Below, piece by piece: positions 32,178 to 43,713 of a stretch of DNA of 64,000 nt. A program made the position numbers and the translations under genes. Each line of letters opens with the position of its first letter. Within the stretch, counting starts at the first letter, position 1. A model generated the notes under the pieces. It searched no databases. It saw nothing but the letters and a program-made list of their open reading frames with translations, and had not been told where the DNA came from. This DNA comes from Coleophoma eucalyptorum (taxonomy: Eukaryota; Ascomycota; Leotiomycetes; Helotiales; Dermateaceae). The stretch covers positions 1-64,000 of the forward strand of contig JALRME010000003.1 in the NCBI GenBank assembly GCA_026120035.1, given 5' to 3'.

Positions 32178-33495
32178 ATGTCCTACACCACCGGCTCAAA
32201 GACTCCATCTCTGAATTGGAAGTTCTCTGGGGTACCTGTCCTGGATGTGGCAGCTGCAACTGCTAAGATAAAAAAGGGAGAGGTTACTTATACTTTTACA
32301 CCGGGCCAACTGGGCGCTGTTACCCGAGTCGATGTTGTGCAGGTTCCCAGTAACTCAATTTGTGAAGATTACATGGTCTCCACTGATATTGACGTTGGAG
32401 GACCAAAGAAATGGCATGCTTGGGCAGTCTATGACGGACATGGGTGAGTAAAGGCATTCAAAGGATAAGAATATTTCGAGTATGACACTGAATGATGTAT
32501 CTAGTGGACATTTGAATGCTCAGGTTTTGACCCATTCATTGATCCCGTATGTCGAACGTGCTTTGAAAGCTCACATCGCAGCTTCTGGCGGGGAGGGAGA
32601 TCTCCACAAAGCCATAGCAACTGCCTTCACCACACTTGACGATGAAATCATGGTTGATGGAGCAAATGCTCTAACAGATGCCAAGACACTTTCTGAGCTC
32701 CAGGCACGCCTGGCACCAGCTATGGCTGGTTCCTGTGCGCTAGTGGCCCTCTATGACCCATCCTATTCTATGCTACATGTAGCGAGTGTTGGGGATTCCC
32801 GGGCAGTCCTGGGGCGCCGTAAAGCTGGAGAATGGACCACCATTGCTCTGACAGCAGACCATGTACCTGGCAATTCCACTGAGAAGGAGAAGACCCAAGC
32901 AAGACACCCTGATCAGACAGACCTTTTCACCAAAGTTAGCGACGACTGCGAACGTTATGTTGGCATTGCCGTTACCAGGGCATTTGGAAATGCGAGGCAC
33001 AAATTCACCAAAGAATTCATGGAAATAGGTGAGAAGGAGTACAACTGCCGTCCATCACCACCCAAGAACGCAACTCATCCTCCATATCTGCACGCAACTC
33101 CTGACATACAATCAATCAAGGTGGAGAAAGGAGATTTTCTCATAATTTCTTCCGACGGCTTGTTTGACCATATGACCAGTGAAAATGCTGTCATTTGCGC
33201 AGGCAAGTGGGTAGATGCTGTCAAGACTGGGACACTCGGTGGGCCTGGAAACCCGGAAAGCCACGAAAGTATAACTTTAGGAAAGGCCGAAGGCCTATCT
33301 GCTTGGGAGAATGGTGCCGTGGAACCAGAATGCTTCGTGTTCGAAGATGACAATATTGCAACTCACCTGGTCAAGAATTCCTTAGGGGGATCACAGCGAC
33401 AGATCTTCACCGGTGTTATGACCACTGAACCTCCTCTATGCCGAATGGTTAGAGATGATTTGTCAGTGCAGGTTGTATTCTTTGGGGACATGTGA
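32178..33495 (+). CDS. PP2C-type protein phosphatase, pyruvate dehydrogenase phosphatase-like
   Basis: Two exons: 32178..32443 and 32505..33495, a 61-bp intron; 418 aa. Metal-binding motifs are present: ICEDYMV (Glu63, Asp64), AVYDGHGGH (Asp86-Gly87), AGSCALVALYD, VASVGDSRAVLG, LTADH, FLIISSDGLFDH (Asp307) and a C-terminal RDDLSVQVV. The segment DDNIATHLVKNSLGG is the mark of the PDP-like PP2C branch. The usual RAFGD motif reads RAFGNARHK here (Asn251 in place of Asp). No classic mitochondrial presequence is evident, so the location is uncertain. PDP-like members dephosphorylate pyruvate dehydrogenase, but I cannot assign the substrate. Confidence 0.87.
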
Positions 33496-34021
33496 TGGTA
33501 AACACGAAATGTTGGAGATGTAGTTGTCTTTCCACTCCCGCTCGCTTTTGAGTTGATGCTTAGCGCAGTTTTAACTTTCCTTTTGGACGATGTTTGGTTT
33601 GTCTCTACATTGATTTACTGAGTTCTCCTTTTGGAATATTGGTAGTAAGAGCCGCGAATTGATACCTGGTACATTTGCACTGCTGCTTCTCGACCCCGAC
33701 ACTCATTTTGAAGCAGTCTGGGTGGCTGACTAAAAAAACATCTTCTCGGCTGAATAGAATATATTCAACCTTATGAGCAGCGGTGATGAGTTATGCAGTG
33801 CCGATAGATGTGCTGTTGCAACAAGGCAGGCAAGCCTGATTGTCAGTAAGTAGGTACCTTATGGCAACTTGAGGTGGTGGAAAGTGAAGGGTCGCCAATT
33901 GTAGAATATTAGTCAGCAAACGATATTTCCCCATGCAATCTTTAAGGCCCGTCAGCCTTGTCAAAAAAGTATAGCGCAAGTTACGTAGGAACTTCCATCC
34001 TTCACGAATAATCTCTTAGCA
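33496..34021. other. Intergenic, 0.5 kb
   Basis: 3' UTR of the PP2C gene and promoter of the Pop7 gene. Nothing else seen. Confidence 0.4.
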
Positions 34022-34649
34022 ATGGCGAAAGAGACTCCAGCTCCTGCGAGCACTGTCAAGCCAGGGCCCAAAAAATTAGAAAGACTCCCTAAAGGTGACA
34101 ACCTCCAGCTTTACTATAGAACAAATCTGCTCGACTCAAAACAGTAACTGACCACGCCTTACGTTTACAGATAAGAAGATCCAAAAGCGTCCTCTCCTCC
34201 ACCCCGCCGTTGCAGGAGTCCATGCCTCCTCCAAAACCGCACGCATTATATATATCAGCAGCAAAACACCCTTCGTCTCCGCGCTCAAACGGGCACAGAA
34301 ATACTTCGATGCCAGTAGCAAGACGCCCGGAATCAAGCTATCGGCACATGACGAACGCACGAATCTCAGAGCGATTGAAGAGAGCGTGAAGAAGCAGCAG
34401 ATGGAAGGACAGGTTGTCACGTTGAAGGGGACGGGCAAAGCGATCGAGAAGGTGCTGCAGTTGGGGATGTGGTTCCAAGATCAGGATGCTGGTGCACGAT
34501 TTGCCGTTACATGGAGGACGGCGAGTGTCGGTGCTGTGGATGATGTTGTGCAAAAAGGGGATGCAGAGACTGAGGAAGGGGCGGGATTTGTGGAAGAAAG
34601 TCGGATTAGGAGGGTTAGTGTATTGGAGGTCGATGTGTCACTGAAGTGA
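34022..34649 (+). CDS. POP7: RNase P/MRP subunit Pop7 (Rpp20), Alba fold
   Basis: Two exons: 34022..34094 and 34171..34649, a 76-bp intron (GTGACA...TTACAG); 183 aa. The N-terminus is Pro/Lys-rich (MAKETPAPASTVKPGPKK). The joined protein gives RIIYISSKTPFVSALKRAQK, the basic Alba-fold strand-helix seen in Rpp20/Pop7, then VVTLKGTGKAIEKVLQLGMW and RTASVGAVDDVV, typical of the family. RRVSVLEVDVSLK closes the domain. Pop7 pairs with Pop6 to bind the P3 RNA arm of RNase P and MRP RNA in the nucleus/nucleolus. The insert in the middle (KYFDASSKTPGIKLS) is in the usual place for fungal members. Confidence 0.85.
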
Positions 34650-35216
34650 AGATGTTGGAGCTGGATGTATTGGAAAATCTGACTCAGAGGGTTGTCTGGA
34701 CCGAGACATCAGACTCCTGGCAGGCTAGAAGGCCGAGGAACTTAGAAGAGGGGCTGTCTGCTACTACGGCCTCTAAAGGAGCATAGGCCGGAAGACCAGC
34801 CTGCATAGCAAGCACAATGGCTGCTTAAAGTGACGGACATATTTCATGGCGAGCGATCATGCCATCACCAAAGACAGCAAAGAACGCACATGATGCACCG
34901 CCAAGGCCACGGAGAAGAGGAAGAGTACTCAAAGGAAATTGATAGGAAAGGTCATTCAATTGGAGTGATATGGTACTTTAACAATCAATACATATCCCTA
35001 AGCTTATGTACATACCTACGTACGATACACCATTTTCAGAAAGCCGTGTCGGCTACAGTTTCCATAGACCAGCACAGACAATGAAATCTTGTTACACATC
35101 AACTTCCCCCATGGTTTCGTCTCCTGTAAGCTGTTCTTTCCAGGCCGAATTCTGACACTGTGCTCTTGCTGCAGTTGGCAACGTACGGTTCTGAATCTCC
35201 CTATACATCGCCGGTT
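34650..35216. other. Intergenic, 0.6 kb
   Basis: Convergent 3' region between Pop7 and the NIPSNAP gene. Short frames without features. Confidence 0.4.
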
Positions 35217-36346
35217 TTAAGCCACTGGTGACCAAGGCATTGGAACCAACACTCGGCTCTTCATAGTCTGAATCAATGGCACAGTCTTATGCACGGTGTC
35301 TCCCCATCCCTCAACGCTCCAGCTCTGTTCTCTTCGAACCTTGCGCTCTTCAAGGTCTGCAAATTGCCAAAGATGATGCACAGTGTTTAGTTCGCCAACC
35401 TGAACAAACCATGCGCCTACACCTTCCATAACTTCTCTCCGTGCTTTCAAACCTCGACGCCAATGTGTCTCCCACTCAAGCAAATTGCCGGGATGGAGTG
35501 TATAAGATCGTAATTCGAAGACACCGCCCAATTGTCTAGGCGAAGTTGTGGGCCAGAAAGAGAACTCTTGCATAAGAGAAGTGCGTTTGGACTTAATGAG
35601 AGATTTGAGCTTCTTGTCAAAGGCAGGGAATTCGGGGTGGCTCGCGATGGAGTGCAGGGAATCGTGGTAACCGTGGTATTTTTGGTACTCCCAAATATGA
35701 ACTATGCTCAATTAGCTCGACCTCAAGTTTTGCGAGCCAATATCTTCTTACCAAAGGTATCACAGTCCCCAACTTCTGTTCTCCAGCTTCCCACTAGATG
35801 AACCTTGTTTTGGGGTATATTGGCCATCTTTGGATACCATTTTCCAACCAATTCAACGTATTCATCCACCTTGTCTGGCTTGACTTCGTGGAAGACAATC
35901 GAATGGACATACTTTCCTCTCGCCAAAACCTGAGAGAATGATTGCTCAATTTCTTGCTCCATCTGCCTACCTTCCTTTGTGCCGTATATCAAGCTGGATA
36001 GTTTTCCCTTGTTCTTTCCATTTTCCTCGATCTCATTAGCGATGGAACCTATAGAGCTACCTTGTGAGCTTACTGCTTCAGTGTTAATAGAGTGAATGCC
36101 TGCATTGCTCGCAGCTGGAGCAGTGGAGGCAGCTGGGAAAGTGACGTCAGACTGACTTGCTTCCTTCTTCTTGTTTATGCCAGCGATCTTCTCTCGGAAC
36201 TCTCTCTTCTTTGCTTCGAAACCGGCGGCACCTTGAGGAGTGATGTCTGCTAAGGATGGAGCTCGTGCAAGAGCGGATGAGCTGCTGAAAGTACGTAGGA
36301 CTCGTACAGAGCTGGAGGAGCTCTTAAACATGTGTCGGGAGAGCAT
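35217..36346 (-). CDS. NIPSNAP family protein, mitochondrial
   Basis: Two exons: complement(35752..36346) and complement(35217..35701), a 50-bp intron; 359 aa from the Met at 36346. The frame extends upstream to 36448, but the chosen start gives a Ser/Arg-rich mitochondrial presequence (MLSRHMFKSSSSSVRVLR). A Ser-rich, probably disordered region follows. The NIPSNAP domain covers roughly residues 147-355: YVHSIVFHEVKPDKVDEYV, HLVGSWRTEVGDCDTFVHIW (restored by the splice), YQKYHGYHDSL, and a second half with GVFELRSYTLHPGNLLEWE. The family is a ferredoxin-like alpha-beta fold linked to vesicle transport or mitochondrial quality control in animals; the fungal role is unknown. Confidence 0.9.
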
Positions 36347-36890
36347 TTTGTGAAGTTGTTCGAGCTTGAAAAACTCGAGAAAGGAACTGCAAAGGTGACG
36401 GTGATAGAGTGATTCTGATAGCTCAAACACTCTCTGGGAGGTGTTCAAACGGAAATGGCGTGGTTATCCCTTAGCATGAGCGACTGTGGAGCCCCGTGCA
36501 GAATTACTTAGTAGTTTGACGAATTTTTGGTGTTGTTTCGAGCAGAAGAGGAGAGAGACAGAGATCGGTCTGGGGTACGAATGTACAAGATAGAAGGGTC
36601 GCAACAAGTTGCATTGAATGTCTTTCAATTGGAGGATGTAGCTTCACCCCGCACTGTAGTTAATCTGGGGGGAGCTTGGCTGATTACATAATCAATCACC
36701 GGCCCTCGGTCGGACCATTTGTTCATCTATCATGTGATTTTAGTTATGCCTGAAATTCGAGGATACAATTTTCAGCAAGTTCGGATGCGGCTCTGCCTTC
36801 AAAGCTCTACCACTTCACCCGATACTCAACCTCCCCATCCATCTCGTCAACTCCAGTAAACCCACTTGAGTCAATCCACCACATACCAAG
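36347..36890. other. Divergent promoter region, 0.5 kb
   Basis: Lies between the NIPSNAP gene (minus) and ATP synthase subunit j (plus), both mitochondrial proteins, so shared control is possible. A CT/CA-rich leader precedes the ATP18 start. Confidence 0.4.
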
Positions 36891-37292
36891 ATGTCTTTCT
36901 ACGGTCTCAAGAAGTTCCCCGCCCCTGTTGGTATGTCAATTGGCAGATGAATGGACCTTCCTCGGCCTCCGCAAAGACTGACATGAAGATAAATAGCGGG
37001 CCCAATGACTCCTTTCTACGCTGCCGGTATGTGAAGCGCACGGTTTAATGACAGAAGCAATAATATGATTGCCTGGTGTCAATTATGGATGGTGAAATGG
37101 ACGTACTGACCGGCTGTCGCAGGTGCTGTCGTCTTTTACGGTATCTACTCTTTCGCCGGTCTCATGATGAACTGTACGCGCTAGAATTCCACGCTGCAAC
37201 GATCTCACACTGATATTTTTCCAGCTGCCGAATTCAAGAACGACCCCAGAAACCCCAACGCTAAGAACGTCAAGCCTGCCGCCGACCACTAG
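36891..37292 (+). CDS. ATP18: Mitochondrial F1Fo ATP synthase subunit j (Atp18)
   Basis: A very small protein split over four exons: 36891..36930, 36997..37026, 37123..37173, 37225..37292; 62 aa. The spliced start is MSFYGLKKFPAPVAGPM, then TPFYAAGAVVFYGIYSFAGL, a single inner-membrane helix, and an acidic/basic tail ending KNVKPAADH. This matches the fungal subunit j (i/j) layout. It sits in the Fo peripheral-stalk and dimer region. All introns use GT-AG with GTATGT or GTACGC donors, and the phase is kept (1 nt left at each join). No single reading frame covers the gene. Confidence 0.92.
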
Positions 37293-37770
37293 AGGAGGCA
37301 TGTGAGGAGGGCAAGGATAATTGGGCTTGTGAGATGTAGAGGTTTCGATGCGCGAAGGAACTGTATCATAAGGAATGCCATCATACCCTCAAGAACTGTT
37401 TGAGTAGGAATACAGCCATTCTGAACATGCATGGAAAAAATATATGTGATTGATATGAAGGAAGCGCAGCCGTTTTTCATCAAGTGCAACCATTGCTAAG
37501 CAAAAGACTACTTGTTAGTTTGACCAAGGAAGAGACTGGATTGCAAAATAGGCTTCGCTCGAAACTACTACCCTGTACCACTGAAGCATGAATATCTGTA
37601 ATGATACGTGCGGCAATCCGTCACCGGATATCTCATTATACTATCCTTTATTCATTGCGATCTTCCTCCTACATATGGGGGAAATGAGTATCGCCCATAA
37701 ACGCCATTAGCATGCATTGTTACCCTCCAAGCCCTTTTAAACTCCAAACAGCAACAACCGACCTAGGATT
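37293..37770. other. Convergent 3' region
   Basis: Between the ATP18 (plus) and Rrp40 (minus) stop codons; UTR-like sequence only. Confidence 0.4.
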
Positions 37771-38556
37771 TTACAGATCCTTGACAAGTTTCCTCGCAAG
37801 TTTTTTCTGTTCGTCAATATTCAGTCCCTTTTCATCAGTTTCCTGAATCGCTTGCCCAACTGCCAATGTGCTTTTCGTATTCTTGCTGTCCACCCAAACT
37901 TTTCCGTTCCTGCCGACGGCAATCTCGAATGCAACGCCCAATCCACCCAACTCTTCGAGTACCGAAACTCTTCCTTGCTCGACTGGCTTTGTCATCATGA
38001 GCCTTCTCGCCATACCAAGGCTAATATTAAAGAGCATTCCGCCAGTCAACGGCCCAAGCCCTTCAGACTTGCCGGTAGAAGAAGATACGCATTCTAACTC
38101 TGGATCCATATGCTTGTTTGCCAGCGTAATTCGGGCGTAGACCAGCGATCCTGATGACAGCTGTGGTCGTGTCTTCTTGGTGGCACCCTCAAAAGATAAC
38201 TGAGGAAGTGAGGCAGCTGAGGTGAAGTCGGATATGCTGGCATAGTAGACATCTACTGCGGATCGTTGGACGGTAGCAATAACGAGATCACCGATGGTGG
38301 GAATGTACTAGCAAGATGTAAGTAAAAGACACGAATCCAGCGAAGAACCGCATGAACATACGCGACCTCCATTGTATTCTACCCAAACAGCATTCTTCCT
38401 TGCATCTGTGCATAATTGACCTGCTACCGTAGGTGTGATGGTGCTTGGTGGGATATGTCGAAGACCAGGTCCAAGTCGTAGCGGTAAGGTGGGGTGTGAT
38501 GGTAATAGCCCAGGATCTAAACTGTCCCCCGGTAGCACGAAAGTCTCCGTTGCCAT
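37771..38556 (-). CDS. RRP40: Exosome RNA-binding cap subunit Rrp40
   Basis: Two exons: complement(38362..38556) and complement(37771..38307), a 54-bp intron (GTATGT...GCTAG); 243 aa. The N-terminal domain has FVLPGDSLDP and LGPGLRHIPP. The splice gives NGGR-YIPTIGDLVIATVQR and the S1 domain (VDVYYASISDFTSAASLPQL). The C-terminal KH-like domain contains GPLTGGMLFNISLGMARRL and LGVAFEIAVGRNGKVWVDS, with GRNGKVW the family signature. Rrp40 is a cap protein of the nuclear and cytoplasmic exosome that guides RNA to Rrp44 and Rrp6. It shares a 222-bp divergent promoter with SSZ1. Confidence 0.93.
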
Positions 38557-38778
38557 GGTGGAATAATTGCTTAATCTGCAAGCAGGAGGATGAGGTTGTG
38601 CTGCAGTTGAAGTTATTGTTCTTCACCAGTATCTCAGCCTTACATGTGGGGCTGGACGAAATGCGCTAGTGAAATTTCTCGATCGGCCACCAAAAAGTTC
38701 TGGTCGTGAACGTTGATTGTCCATATCTCTTTCCCCAGTATACTCCCCACGAATTTCTCATACAATTTCATATTCAAG
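38557..38778. promoter_or_regulatory. Bidirectional promoter RRP40/SSZ1
   Basis: Only 222 bp separates the start codons of Rrp40 (minus) and Ssz1 (plus), so both promoters must overlap here. I see no clear TATA box on either strand; the stretch just before the SSZ1 start is T/C-rich. Confidence 0.6.
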
Positions 38779-40574
38779 ATGGGAGAAGAATCTGCTACCA
38801 ACGGCTCCGCGCCAGCACAGAGACACGCCATTGGTATCTCCTTTGGCAACTCTAACAGCTCTATTGCCTTGACCGTTGAGGACAAGGCTGAAGTTATTGC
38901 CAACGAAGATGGAGGTATGAAGCCATAGAACTAGAATATCTAATGGGCAAATGCTAACATCCAATCCAGACCGTCAAATCCCTTCTGTGTTGTCATATGT
39001 CGATGGTGAGGAGTACAACGGTCAACAAGCAAAGGCGCAACTTGTCCGCAATAGCCAAAACACCGTTGCATATTTCAGAGATTTCCTTGGACAAGAGTAA
39101 GTCATTGAGGATAACGGTCTACACAAATGCTAACGGTGAGTGCAGGTTCAAGTCGATAGACCCAACCCACAACCATGCCTCTGCTCATCCTATTGCGTTC
39201 GAGTCCACTGTCGCATTCGAAATCCAGGACAAGGAGGGCGATGAGAAATCTACCGTCACCGTTTCTGAGATCACCACCCGACACCTGAGACGTCTTGTGC
39301 AGTCTGCATCTGATTTCTCAGGAAAGAGTATTAACAGTGCCGTCATTACTGTCCCAACTAACTTCAGCGAGTCCCAAAAGGCAGCTCTCACCAAGGCCGC
39401 AAACGATGCCGGATTAGAGGTTTTGCAGCTCATCAACGAGCCAATCGCTGCACTCTTGGCCTATGATGCACGACCAGAAAGCAAGGTGGCCGATAAGATG
39501 GTTGTTGTTGCTGATTTGGGAGGAACTCGGTCAGATGTTGCAGTTGTTGCCTCAAGAGGTGGCATGTACACAATCTTGGCCACCGCTCACGACTTCGATT
39601 TCGCTGGTGTTCATTTGGACAAGGTTTTGGAGGATCACTTTGCGAAGGAATTCATTAAGTGGAATACTACTGACCCAAGAACTATTCCACGAAGCTACGC
39701 CAAGTTGAAGTTGGAGGCAGAGGCTTGCAAGAAGTCTCTCAGTATTGGAACGAATGCCAGCTTCAGCATTGAGAGCTTGGCAGAAGGTGCCGACTTTGCG
39801 TCTACCATTAACAGATTAAGATATGAAACTATTGGACGAAAGGTCTTTGAAGGATTCAACCGCCTCATTGAAGGTGTTGTTAAGAAGGCCGGCCTTGATG
39901 TTCTCGATATCGACGAGGTCATCCTTTCTGGCGGAACTTCCCACACTCCAAAGATCGCCAACAATATGCGATCGATCTTCCCAGAGACTACCACCATCTT
40001 GGCTCCATCAACAACCCCTACCGCCATTAACCCATCCGAATTACAAGCCAGAGGAGCAGCATTGCAAGCATCTCTGATCGAATCTTTCGAGGCCGAAGAT
40101 ATTGAGCAATCAACTCACGCTGCCGTTACTACTGTCAAGCATCTTACCAATGCTGTCGGTGTTCTGGCCATCACTGGCGATGAGACCAAGGGTGTTTTCA
40201 CTCCTATCGTCGTCGCCGAGACTGCTGTCCCAGCACGCCGAACCATCCACATTAATGCCCCAGCTGGTGGTGATGTCCTGATCAAGGTTGTAGAGGGTGG
40301 CTCGCACATTAAGGTCACACAAATTGAGAAGACCGCTGAAGAGAAGGAAGCTGACTCCGACGACTCCGATGCTGACAGTGACGACGAGCCGGAGGAGAAG
40401 AGAGAGAAAATCTGGAAGATTGGCAAAGTACTTGCTGAAGCTGCCGTGAAGGATGTTAAGAAGGGTGGTAAGGTCGAGATTATGGTCAACATTGCAGGCG
40501 ACTTGGCAGTTACCATCACTGCTCGGGAAGTTGGCGGAAAGGGCGGTGTTCGAGGTAATTTGAGCGCTGCTTAG
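38779..40574 (+). CDS. SSZ1: Ribosome-associated Hsp70 Ssz1
   Basis: Three exons: 38779..38914, 38970..39096, 39146..40574; introns of 55 and 49 bp; 563 aa. It has an Hsp70 ATPase fold: IGISFGNSNSSIALTVED at the start, VPTNFSESQKAAL, LINEPIAALLAYD, VVVADLGGTRSDVAVV, and DEVILSGGTSHTPKI. Ssz1 lacks the usual ATP-hydrolysis residues: GISFGNSNS stands where DnaK has GIDLGTTN, and DLGGTRSDV stands for DLGGGTFDV. A shortened substrate-binding part carries an acidic DDSDADSDDEPEE segment. Ssz1 forms the ribosome-associated complex with zuotin to stimulate Ssb at the tunnel exit. Length and motif drift agree with Ssz1 rather than Ssa. Confidence 0.93.
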
Positions 40575-41826
40575 ATTGCCTAGCTACGCTGTTTTCGGGC
40601 CGTAGGACTGGCGAGAGTATGTTACGTATTATAGACGGCTTGGGATGATATAACAAGCAAGGTAGAATAAAAAGTAAGAGAAATGAAGGGTTTTGGAACA
40701 TAGCCCCGGGCTCCATGGTGATGCTGTCTTAGGGTCATCCTGCAATCACCAAGATTCTTCCTGCGTTTGTTGCAAGTAAATTGGAACACTGCCATGTTTA
40801 CAGATCTGGGAAGTCCCCAATTCGGAAAGTCTCCAAACCGGAATGTAATTCTCCAGCATATCGTGTTGTTGGTCAGCAGATAAATCCGAGTAAAAAGGGC
40901 CAGGTTCCCCGCCTTTGGATGCACAACTTCTTTCCAATGTGCCTTCCAAGACCCCTGAATTCTTGCGGGAAGATCTAGCTTATTTCCGGGAGCCGGTAGA
41001 TATCAGGCTTTTATGCTTATTGCCAACATGTTGCGGCACTTTCTCTAATTACTTTTGGTTTTAGTAGGCCTTGATGCAAGGGTTTCATGGAGTTCTGGCT
41101 CATAATTTGGTTTGAAGATAAACTTCAAAAAGTTAAAGCGTGTCCGGCTTGCGAATCCCTATTATAATTATCTTTTTACGAGAGTTATTTGCCAGTTCAA
41201 CCCAGTATAACCATGCCTGCAAGATTGTCAACGTCATTTGCGGGCTTGGGTATTAATGGATGGTGGTCCCTTGTGCAGTGTATTTTACATCTACCAGCAA
41301 GCATACCGACGTATAAAGCACTCGGGCCGGCTTCCAAACAACCTGTCAGCTGGTAAATGCAGATTTCTCTGACCTTGCCATCTACGGCCTCAAGTGATTG
41401 TGGTTCGAGCGAATCAAGTCATTATCTAACCGACGTGCAGCAATTATAATATGTAACACGCTGGGTTTCCAAGGTGGAAATCTTTGGCAGGCGGCCTCAT
41501 TAGGATGGAGCTTTGGTTCTGTAACTATGCGTGCGGTTGTAATTTCTGGCTATTGCCACGGAGACCTGCCGCCGATGTTCCATGGCCATCACCGCCTGTG
41601 ATCATCGTACAATATACCTCATCCTGGCGGAACCAGGCTCGCTCTTGCCGTCGTTCCGACTTTACCTGAACATTGAGAACTATGGTCAATGATGCTATGA
41701 CGATGGCAGCAGTACTCAAACCAGACTGGGGATTTTTTATAAGAACAGCTTCAACTTCTGCTGTTCTCCCATCACTCTTCTCCAAGGCACAGGAACTCGA
41801 GTCTCCTCCAATATTATCTGATCATC
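40575..41826. other. Intergenic, 1.25 kb, GH7 promoter
   Basis: 3' UTR of SSZ1 and the promoter of the cellulase. Long upstream regions are common for carbon-regulated cellulase genes. A TATAAG is at 41738. No confident Xyr1/CreA site cluster was assigned. Confidence 0.4.
41738..41743 (+). promoter_or_regulatory. Possible TATA box of the GH7 gene
   Basis: TATAAG 89 bases before the ATG, in a T-rich context (GATTTTTTATAAGAAC). Suitable distance; otherwise unsupported. Confidence 0.4.
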
Positions 41827-43225
41827 ATGCATCGAAGCATTGCTCTCGTCGCTGCCATAGCTGCCCTTGCACGTGGTCAGCAGGTTGGCACATTGCAGAC
41901 CGAAACACACCCTACCATGACCTGGCAAAAGTGTACTGCAAAGAACGCATGCACAACTGTTACTGGAAAGGTCGTTATTGATGCAAATTGGAGATGGCTC
42001 CACAATGTTGGCGGCAGCACTAATTGCTACACTGGCAACACCTGGGATACCACGCTCTGTCCTGACGATGTCACATGCGCAACCAACTGTGCGCTTGAAG
42101 GGGCTGATTATGCTGCCACTTATGGAGCAACGACCAGCGGCAGCTCACTGAAACTTACCTTCGTCACTGTGGGTACTTATGCAACAAACGTCGGGTCCAG
42201 ACTCTTCCTCATGGACACTGATACCTCATACCAACAATTCAGTCTCCTCAACCAAGAATTCACATTCGATGTTGATGTTTCTAACCTTCCCTGTGGGCTC
42301 AATGGTGCCCTTTATCTGGTTTCCATGGACAAGGATGGCGGGGTTGCTAGATACCCAGCGAACAAAGCCGGTGCCAAGTATGGTGTTGGATATTGCGACT
42401 CTCAATGCCCTCGAGACTTGAAGTTTATCAATGGAGAGGTAAGGTAACTTGAACTGAACACACAATATCGCTGACAAGTAAAAGGCCAATGTTGAGGGCT
42501 GGGTTCCATCTACCAATGACGCCAATGCTGGTGTTGGAAACCACGGGTCGTGTTGTGCTGAGATGGATATCTGGGAAGCGAACTCTGTGTCTGCAGCTTT
42601 CACACCACACTCCTGCGACACAGTGACACAGACCGAGTGTACTGGAGATGCCTGCGGCGGCACATACTCCTCTACCCGCTATGCCGGAACTTGCGACCCC
42701 GATGGCTGTGACTTCAACTCTTACCGTCAAGGAAACACGACTTTCTATGGTAGCGGCAAAACTGTCGACACCTCCAAGGTTTTCTCAGTCGTGACACAAT
42801 TCATTGGCAGCCCACTTACAGAGATCCGACGCTTCTACGTCCAAAATGGCAAGCTGATTCCCAACTCTCAGTCGACCATCTCAGGCGTCACCGGCAATTC
42901 CATCACCACCAGCTACTGCGATGCTCAGAAGACTGCCTTTGGAGATACTAACACCTTTGAGAACCACGGCGGCATGACATCTATGAGCAATGCTCTGGCT
43001 GGTGGCATGACACTTGTTATGTCTATCTGGGATGATCACTATGCCGATATGTTGTGGCTTGATTCTACCTACCCAACCACCAAGACAACGGCTGGTGGAC
43101 CCAGAGGTACTTGTTCTACTTCTTCTGGTGTCCCTGCCGATGTGGAAAAGAATAGCCCGGGTGCTAGTGTCACGTTCTCTAACATCAAGGTTGGCCCGAT
43201 CAACTCTACCTACACTGCTACTTGA
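41827..43225 (+). CDS. Glycoside hydrolase family 7 cellobiohydrolase, no CBM
   Basis: Two exons: 41827..42438 and 42485..43225, a 46-bp intron; 450 aa. The signal peptide is residues 1-17 or so ([17 protein letters not shown]), leaving a mature [16 protein letters not shown] start. The catalytic motif EMDIWEAN has Glu230 (nucleophile), Asp232 and Glu235 (acid/base), at the spacing known in Trichoderma Cel7A. Many paired cysteines are conserved ([25 protein letters not shown]). [16 protein letters not shown] and the GGPRG loop are typical of exo-acting members. The protein stops after the catalytic core, so it lacks a linker and cellulose-binding module. It would release cellobiose from cellulose chain ends outside the cell. 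Confidence 0.95.
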
Positions 43226-43713
43226 GTGAACATTGGTGCGGGAGGGTGGGAGGGAAAGGAGAATTGAAGAGGAAGGGGGGTGGGGTGAAGCGCTGAAAAA
43301 GCGCTACAAAACCATTCAACAAATTTGTCACTCGTTACTGCTTTCGCAAAATTTGCCTTTGCAATGTTCATCCTGTATATACGCTTTACTCAACCACTGT
43401 CATTATCATATCTGTACAAACTGTTATTCCCCAGCAATCTCTCGTTGTGGTTGATTGTGAGTTGCTATAATACGACGAATAAATTCCACCGATTCATTTA
43501 TGTTATTTGTACGCTTCTACGAGATTCTCGCGTCCATGTCTAGAAAGAGTCACTTTGACTCCAAGCAAACTTCTACTCCCAGCATTTATTAAAAGATAGT
43601 TGACCACACGCAGCTCAAGAAACTCTTAGATGAAAGCACTCCATCCAGAGGCAACGGAACACAACTCCGCCTCCAAGTCACACACAACACACGTACCAAA
43701 CCCCAAACATCAA
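43226..43713. other. Convergent 3' region
   Basis: Between the GH7 (plus) and HsbA-like (minus) stop codons. G-rich just after the GH7 stop (near 43240-43285). No coding feature. Confidence 0.4.
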
